This document shows, one piece after another, positions 1-8,694 of a stretch of DNA of 64,000 bases; the stretch's first letter is position 1, and each line of letters starts with the position of its first letter. The notes below the pieces were generated by a model. That model saw only the letters and a list, made by a program, of their open reading frames with translations, was not told the origin of the DNA and searched no databases. The DNA comes from an uncultured Prevotella sp. Lineage in GTDB: Bacteria > Bacteroidota > Bacteroidia > Bacteroidales > Bacteroidaceae. Where the stretch lies: assembly GCA_900550365.1 (NCBI GenBank), contig URRR01000012.1, forward strand, positions 1 through 64,000. The letters are read 5' to 3'. Position numbers and translations under genes: made by a program.

Positions 1-1460
1 CATTTACATCCTCCGAAAGGATTTTTTGTCATTGATTTTACTGATGCTGGTATTTGTATTGTTTGCAGAGACTTACATTCAGAAAAAGCATAATCATCAA
101 TGGTTGTAACACCTTGAGGAATCTTGACAGACCTCAACAAACTACATCCTAAAAACGCAGAGTGGCCAATAGTTGTAACACCTTGTGGAATATTGACAGA
201 CCTCAACGAGCTACATCCCCAAAACGCAGAGCGGCCAATAGTTGTAACACCTTGTGGAATCTTGACAGACCTTAACGAGCTACATCCCCAAAATGCAGAA
301 CAGCCAATAGTTGTAATACCTTGTGGAATGTCTATTGATTGCAATGAGTATTTCCCAAAAAACGTAAAAAATGCGTTATCACATATAACTTTCGTTCCTT
401 CTTTTATTTTGTATGTCTTAATATTGTCTACTCCTTTCAACAATCTTTTCCCATCCTTACTATATTTCACACCAAACTCATCCTCAACGGCATTTGCAAG
501 GTCTTCTTTTGTAACCTTGGTTGACAGTTCTTCTTCAGTTATTTCAGACTTCTTCGGTTTCTCAACAGCCAACAGACGGAAGGATACATGAGACAGGGTC
601 TTGTGTGTGCATGCAATTGTGAACAGGGCGATAAGCGTATTGATGTCGGCATTAGCTGACGGAAATACGGATTTGAGCAGGGCGCATGACGACAGGTCGC
701 GGTAATCGCTTTCGGAGAACAGAAGGCGGTCAGCCGCTCCGTGAATGTCAATCAGGTCGGGATTCTCGGCTATCAGGCGCAGTGAGAGCAGGATTGAAAC
801 GGCCGGAAAGTCGTCAATATGTTCGTTGAAGTCGTCTTCTGTGCGCAAAGGGTGGCGGAAGTCTGGACTGCCAAGCTCGCGCGAGCGTTGCCCCTGCATC
901 GCCGGAACAAACATGCCGTCATAGTCTACAAGCGTCAGCGAACCGTCGGGACGCATGAGGATGTTGTCGGGCTTCAGGTCTCCGTGGGCGAAAGGCTGCG
1001 GCAACAGCCACATCGCCATGCTGCTGAAATTGTATGCCAACACCTTGATGGCATAGCCGTCGTGGATGTTCTGCCTGATGTATTCGCCGAGAGTGATGCC
1101 GTCTACCCAGTCCATCAGCAGCACAGGGAACTCGTTGTCATCGCTGCTTTGGGTATCAACGAAAAGCTCCTTGTCATAATAATTCACTTTGGCGAGATAT
1201 GTTGACTGGACAAACTCCAGTTCGTCGGCTATCAGACGGTAGCTCTCGGCACGCTCTGTCTGCTCTTTGGTAAAGCATTTCAAGGCGTAAAACCTGCCGT
1301 CACGCTCGCTTTTCATCTTGAACACCACGGCAAAGTTGCCGCTCGACATCACAGGATTGCCGTTGCCGTCAAGCACGGGACGCAAGAAGTTCAGCTTGTC
1401 GAAATTGTCTTCAGCCGAACGGATGGCATCAACGTATTCTGATATTAAGGGGTACTGCAT
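1..1460 (-). CDS. Protein kinase-like domain fused to BspA-type leucine-rich repeats (3' end beyond the window)
   Basis: Reading the minus strand from an ATG at 1460 gives an open frame of about 486 residues that runs off the left edge. Residues about 35-300 look like a protein kinase: a glycine-type loop SGNFAVVF at 40-47, the VAIK-type lysine K61 in YALKCF, the catalytic loop HGDLKPDN at 159-166 (HGD instead of HRD) and a metal-binding VDYDG at 178-182. A linker follows, and from about residue 359 there are LRR_5 (BspA-type) repeats of 23 residues built on SAFWGCSSLRSV and IPQGVTTIG. No signal peptide is visible, so the repeats are probably cytoplasmic, unlike most BspA proteins. The DYDGMFVPA stretch resembles kinases that work with VWA and PP2C partners; this is inference. 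Partners, if any, would lie beyond the left edge. Confidence 0.85.
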   Translation of the reverse strand, partial: MQYPLISEYVDAIRSAEDNFDKLNFLRPVLDGNGNPVMSSGNFAVVFKMKSERDGRFYALKCFTKEQTERAESYRLIADELEFVQSTYLAKVNYYDKELFVDTQSSDDNEFPVLLMDWVDGITLGEYIRQNIHDGYAIKVLAYNFSSMAMWLLPQPFAHGDLKPDNILMRPDGSLTLVDYDGMFVPAMQGQRSRELGSPDFRHPLRTEDDFNEHIDDFPAVSILLSLRLIAENPDLIDIHGAADRLLFSESDYRDLSSCALLKSVFPSANADINTLIALFTIACTHKTLSHVSFRLLAVEKPKKSEITEEELSTKVTKEDLANAVEDEFGVKYSKDGKRLLKGVDNIKTYKIKEGTKVICDNAFFTFFGKYSLQSIDIPQGITTIGCSAFWGCSSLRSVKIPQGVTTIGRSAFWGCSSLRSVNIPQGVTTIGHSAFLGCSLLRSVKIPQGVTTIDDYAFSECKSLQTIQIPASVKSMTKNPFGGCK

Positions 1461-1498
1461 TGTTCAGTCAGATAATAGTCTTTAGTTTTTATAGGTAG

Positions 1499-1506
1499 CA
1501 AAGTTA
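1499..1506 (-). promoter_or_regulatory. -7 element of the kinase-LRR gene
   Basis: The minus strand reads TAACTTTG, a full match to the Bacteroidetes -7 consensus TAnnTTTG, 38 bases before the ATG at 1460. No convincing -33 TTTG was seen at the usual distance. Confidence 0.6.
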
Positions 1507-1640
1507 TAAAAAAGAATCATACAATCATTAAGAGGTGAAGAATTTTTGAAATAATTGTAATGTAATTATGAAAAGGTGGCAAGCCTTTTATTCTCTCCCT
1601 GCTGGTATGCTGCTAGCCGGTTATGAATATCTGAAAAATC

Positions 1641-1726
1641 CAGAGATGACCTTTTACAACGCAAAAGGTCATCAAACGCACGTTAAAAGACCACCTTTTG
1701 CATTGTAAAAGGTGGCCTTTTGTAAA
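1641..1726. repeat. 22-nt intergenic tandem repeat, locus A (four units)
   Basis: Units start at 1641, 1663, 1685 and 1707, exactly 22 bases apart. Each is a 15-base core plus a 7-base spacer (ACAACGC, GCACGTT, GCATTGT). The best cores are AAAAGACCACCTTTT and AAAAGGTGGCCTTTT. Unit 1 ends GATGACCTTTT and is the exact reverse complement of the start of unit 2; units 3 and 4 pair in the same way over nine bases. The locus lies between the start of the kinase-LRR gene and the 3' end of the efflux operon. Confidence 0.85.
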
Positions 1727-1768
1727 GTATTGAGAATTAAGGTGTTATGCGTGTAGTGTAAAAACGGC

Positions 1769-3052
1769 TTAACGCCCGGTAGCTAACAGATATTCAGTCT
1801 TCTTTATTTCATACTGCGCGTAGGCTTCGACGTAGGCGTAACGGCTGTTCTGATAGAGCGTCTGAGCCTCGAGCAGGTCGCTCATCGTGGCTGTGCCGGC
1901 CGTGTAGTAGTCGGTGTGCAGGCGCAGGTTCTCCTCTGCCTGTGCTACTGATTCGCGTGCTATGTGTATCTGTCGGTAAGCATCGTTCATGTCGTTCCAT
2001 TTGTTCTCCATTCCGATTATCAGCAGTTGGCTGTTGTCTTCCAGTGTGTTCTCGGCGTTCTTTACGGCCAGTTTCTTCTTTTTCATGTCGTGAGAGCCGC
2101 CCCACCAGCCCGATAATGGTACGCTTACCGTGGCGAAGCCAACCCATGCCCGCATGCTCTTGTCCATCAGGTTATTATAGTAATAGCCTCCGCCGATGGC
2201 CACCTGCGGCAGGTTCTCGCCTAATGTCAGTTTGTATTGCAGCTTGTTGGCCTTCACGTTCTGTTCCATCAGGGCGTATTCGCTCGTCAGCGGCAGAGCT
2301 ACTGACGGGTCGGTGTACAGTGTCAGGGGCGATTCAGGCATGCCGCCGTCAATCTTTGCCGCCACGTCTATGCTGTCGCCGGCATGTCCGGTGTACTGTG
2401 CCAGCAGGCGGCGTGCCGTGCCGAGGGCGTTCTCAAGAGTGATGCGGCCACTCAGCGTCTCGTTTTTTCTCAGGTTAACCTGCAGCAGGTCGTTCCTGTC
2501 AGTTACTCCGGCGTCTACCGCCGCCTTGGCATTCTTGGCAAATTCGGCCACCTGCCGCTCCATGGCCTCTACCGTCTTGAGCTTCTCCTTAAGCATGGCC
2601 ACCTGCCAGAAGTAAGTCTGCGCCGTCAGTACGACCTCGTTCTCGGCCTGCTTATGTTGCAGCCGGCTCGTCTCCACGCCCACTTCGGCCAGTTTGTTTG
2701 AGTTTAATATGCGCCCTCCGGCAAACAGCGGCATCTGTGCCTGCACGCCTCCTATGATGCCGTTTTTGAGCATACCCATGCCCATACCCGGCGCCACGTC
2801 CATCTGCAGCAGCTCATTGTCGGCCATGAAGCCGCCTCCCATTGCGCTTACAGACGGAAAATATTTTGTAAAGGCCGATTTCCTGGTCTGGCGTGCGGCC
2901 TCGATGTCGTTGGCGGCGTTCTTCATCCGCACGTTGTTCTCAATAGCATCACGGACGCATTGGTCAGCGGTAATCGTCAGCTGGGCGTCCGCCTGTGCCG
3001 CCGTGGCGGCCATCATGGCCGCGCACATCATGTATCTCAGTGTCTCTTTCAT
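1769..3052 (-). CDS. TolC-family outer membrane efflux protein
   Basis: Outer membrane channel of a tripartite RND pump. From the ATG at 3052 it has 427 residues, with a signal peptide (MKETLRYMM start, hydrophobic core, cleavage after AQADA). Two outer-membrane-efflux repeats with long amphipathic helices follow, including the typical LxxAQTLYQNSRYAYVEA stretch near the C-terminus. A longer start at 3085 would overlap the RND gene by 14 bases and put eleven charged residues before the signal peptide, so 3052 is preferred. It is the third gene of the operon and probably carries substrates from the RND pump across the outer membrane. The substrate cannot be read from the sequence. Confidence 0.9.
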   Translation of the reverse strand: MKETLRYMMCAAMMAATAAQADAQLTITADQCVRDAIENNVRMKNAANDIEAARQTRKSAFTKYFPSVSAMGGGFMADNELLQMDVAPGMGMGMLKNGIIGGVQAQMPLFAGGRILNSNKLAEVGVETSRLQHKQAENEVVLTAQTYFWQVAMLKEKLKTVEAMERQVAEFAKNAKAAVDAGVTDRNDLLQVNLRKNETLSGRITLENALGTARRLLAQYTGHAGDSIDVAAKIDGGMPESPLTLYTDPSVALPLTSEYALMEQNVKANKLQYKLTLGENLPQVAIGGGYYYNNLMDKSMRAWVGFATVSVPLSGWWGGSHDMKKKKLAVKNAENTLEDNSQLLIIGMENKWNDMNDAYRQIHIARESVAQAEENLRLHTDYYTAGTATMSDLLEAQTLYQNSRYAYVEAYAQYEIKKTEYLLATGR

Positions 3053-3071
3053 AATGTCACATATTTCTTTA

Positions 3072-6000
3072 TCATTGATTTTCAATGGCTTCGGCCCGTT
3101 GTCTGCGTGCCGTAGTGCCGCGGAACAGCAGCAGATAGCCGGCCGGCAGCACTGTCAGAATGAACAGCATCGTTATCAGCGTGCCGTAACATATCACCGT
3201 GCCCATGGGCATCCACAGGCCGCTTCCGCCCAGAATCATCGGTATCACGCCCATTGACGCTGCCGCCGAGGTGAGGAATATCGGGCGCATACGTCGCTTG
3301 GCGGAGTAATATATGGCGTCTTCGGCCTTCATGCTTTCCGTCTGGCGCAGCTCTTCGGCATAGTCGAACATTATTATTCCGTTGCGCACGAGTATGCCTA
3401 ACAGGCTTATTATGCCCAAGACACACGTCACGCTGAAGTCTATGCCCTGTATCATCACTCCCACGGCCGTGCCGAACGTGCAGAGCGCGAGGCTCGCGAA
3501 GATGAGCGAGGCGATGCTTACCTTGCGGAAATGTATCAGCAGGATGAAGAAGATTATGGCTATCGCGATGACAAGTCCGACCATTATCGGCGTCATCTTC
3601 TCCACGCTCTGCTCTATCTCTCCGCCGTAGCTTACGGTTATTCCGGCAGGCATCTTCATGCTGTCCACCGCCTCTTTTACCCTCTCGGCAGCCTCGGTGG
3701 CGTTTTGTCCGCGGCATACGTCGCTCTCGACGGTGGCCGTATATATGCCGTTACGCCTTACTATCTGCCCTTGCTTCCATGCAGGCGTTATGTCGGCCAC
3801 CTGTCTCAGCGGAACGTCGGCCAGTCCGCCGGCCGTCGGTATCATCTCGTCAGCCACGTCGGCGTTGGTAGCACGGTCGGCCGTGGTGCTTTTCATAACC
3901 ACCGGGATGTCGTCGTCACCCTCCCATACGGTTGCCACAGTCGTGCCGCTGCCGTATCTCATTGCCAGTGTTGACTCTATCCCGAGGTTACTTATGCCGA
4001 GACGTGAGGCCTCGTCCTCCTTCAGCGTGATGCTGCCTGACGACAGAGGCTCAAGGCAGTCGGTGTGAACCTGTGACAGACCGGGCATCTCCCGCATGCG
4101 CTCAGCCAGTCTGTCGGCCTGCGCCTTCAGCTGTTCCGGGTCGTTGCCGCTAAGCCTTACCTCTACCGGATACACTGCCTCGCTGTAGCTCAGCTGCTTG
4201 AACCTTACGCGTACGCCGGCAAACCTGTCGCTGTACTGCGGCGCGTATTCGTCCAGAAGCTCCTCAGTCTGTTTCACGCCGGTGGTGTTTACCACGAACT
4301 GAGCATAGTTCGTGCCGGCTATCTGGGGCGCATATGCCGTGTGGAAGCGCGGTGACGAGCAGCCTTTGAACGATGTTACTGACACCACGCGGCTGTCTTT
4401 TCGCAGAATATTCTCCATGCTGTCGGCCACGGCAGCGGTGCGTTTGAGCGATGTTCCGGTAGGAGTGTATATCTCAACGGCAAACTGATTGCGGTCGGCT
4501 GTCGGCATAAGCTGCATCGGCAGGCGTGTTATCATGTATGCGCCGACGGCAGCCGAGGCTATGCCTACACCCACGGTAATCTTCGTATGGGCAAAACATA
4601 CGTCGAGCAGCTTGTCGTATGACCGCTGGATGAAGTCCAGAAAGGAGAACGCCTTGCGCCCGTCTTTGCCTCTCGTGCCGCCCATCGGCTTGCGTATGAA
4701 CCAGAACTGCATGAACGGAACGAGCAGCGTGGCCACCAGAAGCGACACTCCCAGCACGATTGTGATGCCCCACGGCAGCATGACAATGAAGTCATACAGC
4801 ATTCCCTTGAACGTAATGAGGAAAGGAAAGAAGGTCACTGTGATGGCGAGCGTTGCCGAAAGGATAGACTTGAAGAAGTGAGTGGTGCTGCTGATAGAGG
4901 CATGCCAGCGCGACATACCCGTGCCGATGTTCTCAAGATAGTTGTCGATTATGACTATCGAGTTGTCCACTATCATGCCGAGCGACATTATCAGCACGGC
5001 CAGCGTCACAGTGTTGAGCTCTATTCCGAAGGCGTTGAACAGGCCGAGAGATATGAATATCGTGATAGGGATGGTCGATGCGGCCACAAGAGCCACCCTC
5101 ATGGGCAGCAGGAGCATCACTACGATAATGACGGCCACGACCGCTATAACCAGCTCGCGCAGGAAAGTGCTCACGCTGTCGCCCACGACTTTGCTCTGGT
5201 CGGTCACGTGTTTGATGTCGACACTTGCCGGAAGAGTGCTTTTGAAGCTGTCGATTACCCGGTTGATGTCGTCTCCCATCTCCACCACATTGCGCCCTTT
5301 CTTCATCTCTATGCTGAGAAGCAGACACTTTGTGCCGTTGTTTGTTATGTAAGAGTCGGGCTCGGGATATTCGCGGCGCACGTCGGCTACGTCCTTTAGG
5401 CGTATGTTCTCGCCTGTGGGAGACGTGAAGACTATCATTTGTTGAATGTCGTACACCGAGTTGAGCGACTTCTCCACGTACAGCGGCTGCACGTAAACGT
5501 CGGTCTTTACGCGCCCTCCGCTCGTGGTGAAGCCCTTCTGCATCAGGTTGAGCATCAGCGTCTTGTCGCTCATCCCGTAGTGGGACAGGTGTTCGTTGTC
5601 AAGATATACGGCTATCTGTTCGTGCTGCATGCCGCTCACGCTCATGCGTCCTACGCTGCTGATGCGCCGCAGACTGTCCTGCAGAGCGTCCATATAGTCG
5701 GACAATTCGCGGTAAGTCTTGTCCTTGCTCTCCATTGTTATCAGCAGCGCGGACGTGTCGCCGAAGTCGTCCATAACCTTTATGGCGAGCACGTTTGAGG
5801 GCAGCTGCGCCTTAAAGTCGTTTATGCCGTGCTTGAATTTGCTCCAGAACTCGTCCTTGTTGTTAACCTCATCGTTGAGTTCCACCTGTATGTAGACAAT
5901 TCCGTCACGGATTTTGGAGATAGTCTTTTCCTTCTTTACCTCTTTGTATGTAAAGATATAGTTCTCCAGAGGCTTGACTACCTGCCCGGCCATCTCGTCT

Positions 6001-6182
6001 GACGGCACACCGGGAGCTACCGCCACTACCATGCCCTGACGCACGGTGAAGTCTGGAAATTCGTTCTTCTTCATGCCGGGCAGGCTGTATATGCCGAACG
6101 CCACGAGTACACAGGTAATCAGGATGATTATCTGCCGGTAGTGCATGGCCCACTCGACAAAGTTGCGTTTCTTGTTTTCCAT
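3072..6182 (-). CDS. RND-family efflux transporter, inner membrane pump (AcrB/MexB type)
   Basis: This 1036-residue protein is the proton-driven pump of the efflux system. It has the two-fold repeated RND plan: an N-terminal membrane helix, a large periplasmic loop, a six-helix block, a second periplasmic loop and a second helix block. The TM4 motif IVDNSIVIIDN, near residue 405, carries the aspartates of the proton relay. The C-terminal block contains GILVRNGIIMFDYAEE. The sequence is closer to the hydrophobic/amphiphilic efflux group than to heavy-metal pumps, but the substrate is unknown. It starts 12 bases after the adaptor gene, so the two are surely co-transcribed. Confidence 0.93.
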   Translation of the reverse strand: MENKKRNFVEWAMHYRQIIILITCVLVAFGIYSLPGMKKNEFPDFTVRQGMVVAVAPGVPSDEMAGQVVKPLENYIFTYKEVKKEKTISKIRDGIVYIQVELNDEVNNKDEFWSKFKHGINDFKAQLPSNVLAIKVMDDFGDTSALLITMESKDKTYRELSDYMDALQDSLRRISSVGRMSVSGMQHEQIAVYLDNEHLSHYGMSDKTLMLNLMQKGFTTSGGRVKTDVYVQPLYVEKSLNSVYDIQQMIVFTSPTGENIRLKDVADVRREYPEPDSYITNNGTKCLLLSIEMKKGRNVVEMGDDINRVIDSFKSTLPASVDIKHVTDQSKVVGDSVSTFLRELVIAVVAVIIVVMLLLPMRVALVAASTIPITIFISLGLFNAFGIELNTVTLAVLIMSLGMIVDNSIVIIDNYLENIGTGMSRWHASISSTTHFFKSILSATLAITVTFFPFLITFKGMLYDFIVMLPWGITIVLGVSLLVATLLVPFMQFWFIRKPMGGTRGKDGRKAFSFLDFIQRSYDKLLDVCFAHTKITVGVGIASAAVGAYMITRLPMQLMPTADRNQFAVEIYTPTGTSLKRTAAVADSMENILRKDSRVVSVTSFKGCSSPRFHTAYAPQIAGTNYAQFVVNTTGVKQTEELLDEYAPQYSDRFAGVRVRFKQLSYSEAVYPVEVRLSGNDPEQLKAQADRLAERMREMPGLSQVHTDCLEPLSSGSITLKEDEASRLGISNLGIESTLAMRYGSGTTVATVWEGDDDIPVVMKSTTADRATNADVADEMIPTAGGLADVPLRQVADITPAWKQGQIVRRNGIYTATVESDVCRGQNATEAAERVKEAVDSMKMPAGITVSYGGEIEQSVEKMTPIMVGLVIAIAIIFFILLIHFRKVSIASLIFASLALCTFGTAVGVMIQGIDFSVTCVLGIISLLGILVRNGIIMFDYAEELRQTESMKAEDAIYYSAKRRMRPIFLTSAAASMGVIPMILGGSGLWMPMGTVICYGTLITMLFILTVLPAGYLLLFRGTTARRQRAEAIENQ

Positions 6183-6194
6183 TGTCTTAAAGTG

Positions 6195-7220
6195 TTAGAA
6201 TTTTACGGCCATACCTTCACTTACGTTGTTCTGTCCGCAGGTTATCACAAGGTCACCGGCCGACAGTCCGTCGGTAACGGTCAGTCCGGTAGCGGTGAAG
6301 TCGCCGCAGGTAACAATGCGTTTTGTTGCCTTTCCCTTTACGGCGAGCCATACAAACTCGTTGTTATTCTCGTCAATCTGTACGATGTGTGCCGGAATGA
6401 CGCAGCTCTGATGATGTCTGCCGTTCTTTAGAGTTACGTCTGCCACCATGCCAGGCATAAGCTTCCGGCCGGTGTTACTGACGCTTATCTTTACGTCGTA
6501 TGAGCGGGAGAGGGGATTGGCGGATATGCCTTTCTCTGCCACTTTGCCTTCAAATGTTGTTCCGCCGAGAGCGTTCACCGTTACCTCCGCATTCTGTCCC
6601 ACGGTCACTTGCGCTATCTCGCCTTCAGGCACGGCAATGCTGACCTTAACACTGCCCACGGCCACAAGTCTGGCAACTGATGTTCCCTGGGCTACGTTCT
6701 GCCCTTTCTCTGCCATTTTCTTTGATATCACACCGCTGAACGGAGCGTACAGACGGCAGTCATTAAGCTGTTTGGCGGCCACCTGTTCAGCTGCGAGGGC
6801 ACGTTTCAAGGCCGTTTCAGCCTCGACCCACTTTATTTCAGGCAGACTGCCCTTGTCTTTCAGCTCTTTCATACGGCGGTAGGCGTCTTCAGCCTGTTCT
6901 AATTGAGACTTTGACGCGTTATAGTTGCTGGTCAGCTGCTCGGCGTCGAGCGTGGCTATCAGTTGTCCTTGCCTTACGCTCTGTCCTTCTTCCACGAGCA
7001 TACGGCTTATCGTGCCGGGTACGGCAAAGCTCAGCAGGGTGCCGTTAGCCTCTTCAACGGTGCCCGAATAATGAGCCTCGTGTCCGCCGTTGGTTGAATT
7101 TACTTTCATAACCTCTACTTTTACGGCTTTAGGTCTGTTGTCTTGTTTGTTGGCTTTATCGCTACATGAAGACAGCGTAATAGCTGCCAAAATGAGTGTT
7201 GTTAGTCTGATTTTCTTCAT
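6195..7220 (-). CDS. RND efflux periplasmic adaptor (membrane fusion) lipoprotein
   Basis: 341 residues with a lipoprotein signal (MKKIRLTT start, lipobox LSSC with Cys19). A barrel-sandwich/lipoyl half-motif (LVEEGQSVRQGQLIATLD), a helical hairpin (SQLEQAEDAYRRMKEL), the second lipoyl half and a beta-barrel domain follow in the order usual for HlyD/AcrA-type adaptors. It links the inner membrane pump encoded just downstream to the outer membrane channel. It is the first gene of a three-gene operon with its own promoter. No regulator gene is next to it. Confidence 0.92.
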   Translation of the reverse strand: MKKIRLTTLILAAITLSSCSDKANKQDNRPKAVKVEVMKVNSTNGGHEAHYSGTVEEANGTLLSFAVPGTISRMLVEEGQSVRQGQLIATLDAEQLTSNYNASKSQLEQAEDAYRRMKELKDKGSLPEIKWVEAETALKRALAAEQVAAKQLNDCRLYAPFSGVISKKMAEKGQNVAQGTSVARLVAVGSVKVSIAVPEGEIAQVTVGQNAEVTVNALGGTTFEGKVAEKGISANPLSRSYDVKISVSNTGRKLMPGMVADVTLKNGRHHQSCVIPAHIVQIDENNNEFVWLAVKGKATKRIVTCGDFTATGLTVTDGLSAGDLVITCGQNNVSEGMAVKF

Positions 7221-7250
7221 GTCGTATAATGTTTATTTGTTTTTGATGTG

Positions 7251-7258
7251 CAAAAATA
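7251..7258 (-). promoter_or_regulatory. -7 element of the RND efflux operon
   Basis: The minus strand reads TATTTTTG (TAnnTTTG), about 30 bases before the adaptor ATG at 7220. It matches the element seen before many other genes in this window. Confidence 0.6.
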
Positions 7259-7297
7259 GTAATGTTTTGTGGCCGTTTTATCTTTTTCAGGTATTCG

Positions 7298-7339
7298 GAT
7301 ATGTCCTGTTTTGGAACAATCGGATAAACAGGACATATC
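7298..7339. promoter_or_regulatory. Perfect 14-bp inverted repeat upstream of the efflux operon (candidate operator)
   Basis: GATATGTCCTGTTT at 7298-7311 and its exact reverse complement at 7326-7339 are separated by 14 bases. The site lies 40-80 bases upstream of the efflux -7 element. It could bind a regulator of the pump, which has no regulator gene beside it. It could also form an RNA hairpin. Neither is shown by sequence alone. Confidence 0.45.
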
Positions 7340-7461
7340 TATGGCAAATATGATAAGACCTGTATTCAGGCTGGTGTGAGGACATTTTGACCATCTGTAA
7401 AAATCCGGTTACAAGGGGGCTGTTTGCCGTATGTAAAAATGAATGAGACTGACGGTTTTGC

Positions 7462-7549
7462 AAAAGACGGCAAATCGCCTTGTAAAAGGCCGTCAAACGC
7501 ACGCTGAAAGACCGTCTTTCGCGGGCTGATTTGCCGTCTTTTGCAACGG
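7462..7549. repeat. 22-nt intergenic tandem repeat, locus B (four units)
   Basis: Units start at 7462, 7484, 7506 and 7528, exactly 22 bases apart, with spacers GCCTTGT, GCACGCT, GCGGGCT and GCAACGG. Unit 1 (AAAAGACGGCAAATC) is the exact reverse complement of unit 4 (GATTTGCCGTCTTTT). With flanking bases the arms reach 19 bp (7458-7476 and 7528-7546). The locus lies between two divergent genes. Confidence 0.9.
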
Positions 7550-7622
7550 CATCGGTAAACGCCTGAATATCAACAGATTATATAAGCGCTCGTGAAAATA
7601 AGAATCATTTTGTCCGCTTTTA

Positions 7623-7654
7623 TTTTGCATTGTCTGTGGTTTGGCGTATCTTTG
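7623..7654 (+). promoter_or_regulatory. -33/-7 promoter of the DMP19-smpB operon
   Basis: TTTTG at 7623-7627 and TATCTTTG at 7647-7654 are 19 bases apart, which fits the Bacteroidetes promoter. Its position excludes the longer open frame starting at 7592 and fixes the start of the next gene at 7682. Confidence 0.75.
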
Positions 7655-7681
7655 CATGTTGAAATATATAACGCTTTGACT

Positions 7682-8188
7682 ATGAACGCTATTACCATAA
7701 ATGAAGCCGAGCTAAAGGATGCCGCCGGAAAGGGTTGTGACGAGTATCTGGACGTATTTGTCAGAGCCATGTCTGAACAGATCAGTGATACGATTACTGC
7801 CGAGATGCTTGGAAAACTGAACTATGACCAGATAACGCTGTTCGCCTATATAATCTTGCGTGATGAGGTGATGGACGGCGGTTTTGTTCAGCTGATATAC
7901 AACGGATACGGTACGTTCTTCTTTTTCAATCCCTTCGCGAAGGTGATGATAGAGTGGGGGCTTGACGACTTGGCCTCGCTCATGAAGAAAGGCGGCCGGT
8001 TGTTCCGCAAATATGGCCGCGAAATAGAGCATGACTGCACTGACGAGGAATTTATGGAAATGTTTGAAAAGTATCCTGAGTTTGACGAGCTTGACGACAA
8101 GTTTGTGGAGAACGAGGAAGAGTGGACAGCTAAAATAGCTTATTACGTTGATGAACACATCGACCGCTTTGCTGATGTGATACGATGA
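7682..8188 (+). CDS. DMP19 family protein (DUF4375-like)
   Basis: A 168-residue acidic cytoplasmic protein starting MNAITINEAELK. The central stretch LRDEVMDGGFVQLIYNGYG followed by aromatic residues and FAKVMIEWG matches the DMP19/DUF4375 domain. That family is named after a Neisseria protein proposed to mimic DNA. What this protein does is unknown. The upstream in-frame ATG at 7592 lies before the promoter and is rejected. The gene ends 19 bases before smpB and probably shares its transcript. Confidence 0.75.
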   Translation: MNAITINEAELKDAAGKGCDEYLDVFVRAMSEQISDTITAEMLGKLNYDQITLFAYIILRDEVMDGGFVQLIYNGYGTFFFFNPFAKVMIEWGLDDLASLMKKGGRLFRKYGREIEHDCTDEEFMEMFEKYPEFDELDDKFVENEEEWTAKIAYYVDEHIDRFADVIR

Positions 8189-8207
8189 CAGGTGGAATTT
8201 AAGAGAA

Positions 8208-8687
8208 ATGAACAAGCAGGAAGAACAGATAAGAAAGAAAAGCCCGGTAAGCATAAGGAATAAGAAAGCCTCTTTTGAGTATTTCTTTGTCGAGACATAT
8301 ACGGCCGGCATCGTGCTTACCGGAACCGAGATAAAGTCAATCAGGCAGGGTAAGGCCTCGCTGGTTGACAGCTATTGCTATATATATAATGGTGAGATAT
8401 GGGTGAAGGGCATGAACATATCACCTTATTTCTTCGGCTCTTACAACAATCACGAGGCTAAACGTGACCGCAAACTGCTGCTGACGAAAAAGGAAATACG
8501 TAAATTGCAGGAGGCCACGAAGCAGGTCGGTTTCACTATAGTGCCGATACTTGTGTTTATTGATGCGAAAGGCCGTGCAAAGGTAGACATAGCCCTTGCC
8601 AAAGGAAAGAAAGAGTATGACAAGCGTCAGACTCTGAAGGAGAAGGAAGACAGACGTGAAATGGACCGTGCAATAAAGCATTATTAA
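8208..8687 (+). CDS. smpB: SsrA-binding protein SmpB
   Basis: 159 residues, the usual length. SmpB binds tmRNA and brings it to stalled ribosomes for trans-translation. The conserved core is clear: NKKASFEYF near residue 18, GIVLTGTEIKSIRQGK, then INPYFF-type NISPYFFGSYNNHEAKRDRKLLL. A lysine-rich C-terminal tail (KGKKEYDKRQTLKEKEDRR) inserts into the mRNA channel in known structures. No tmRNA gene was seen in this window. Confidence 0.95.
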   Translation: MNKQEEQIRKKSPVSIRNKKASFEYFFVETYTAGIVLTGTEIKSIRQGKASLVDSYCYIYNGEIWVKGMNISPYFFGSYNNHEAKRDRKLLLTKKEIRKLQEATKQVGFTIVPILVFIDAKGRAKVDIALAKGKKEYDKRQTLKEKEDRREMDRAIKHY

Positions 8688-8694
8688 TGTGGGT

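Noticed and set aside
124..591. Plus-strand open frame of 155 codons with TDLNELHPQNAE-type repeats
   Set aside because: It is the antisense shadow of the leucine-rich repeats of the minus-strand kinase-LRR gene; the repeated look comes from the 69-bp DNA repeats.
4878..5399. Long open frames antisense to the RND pump gene
   Set aside because: They have no signal, motif or promoter and overlap a full-length, well-conserved gene on the other strand.
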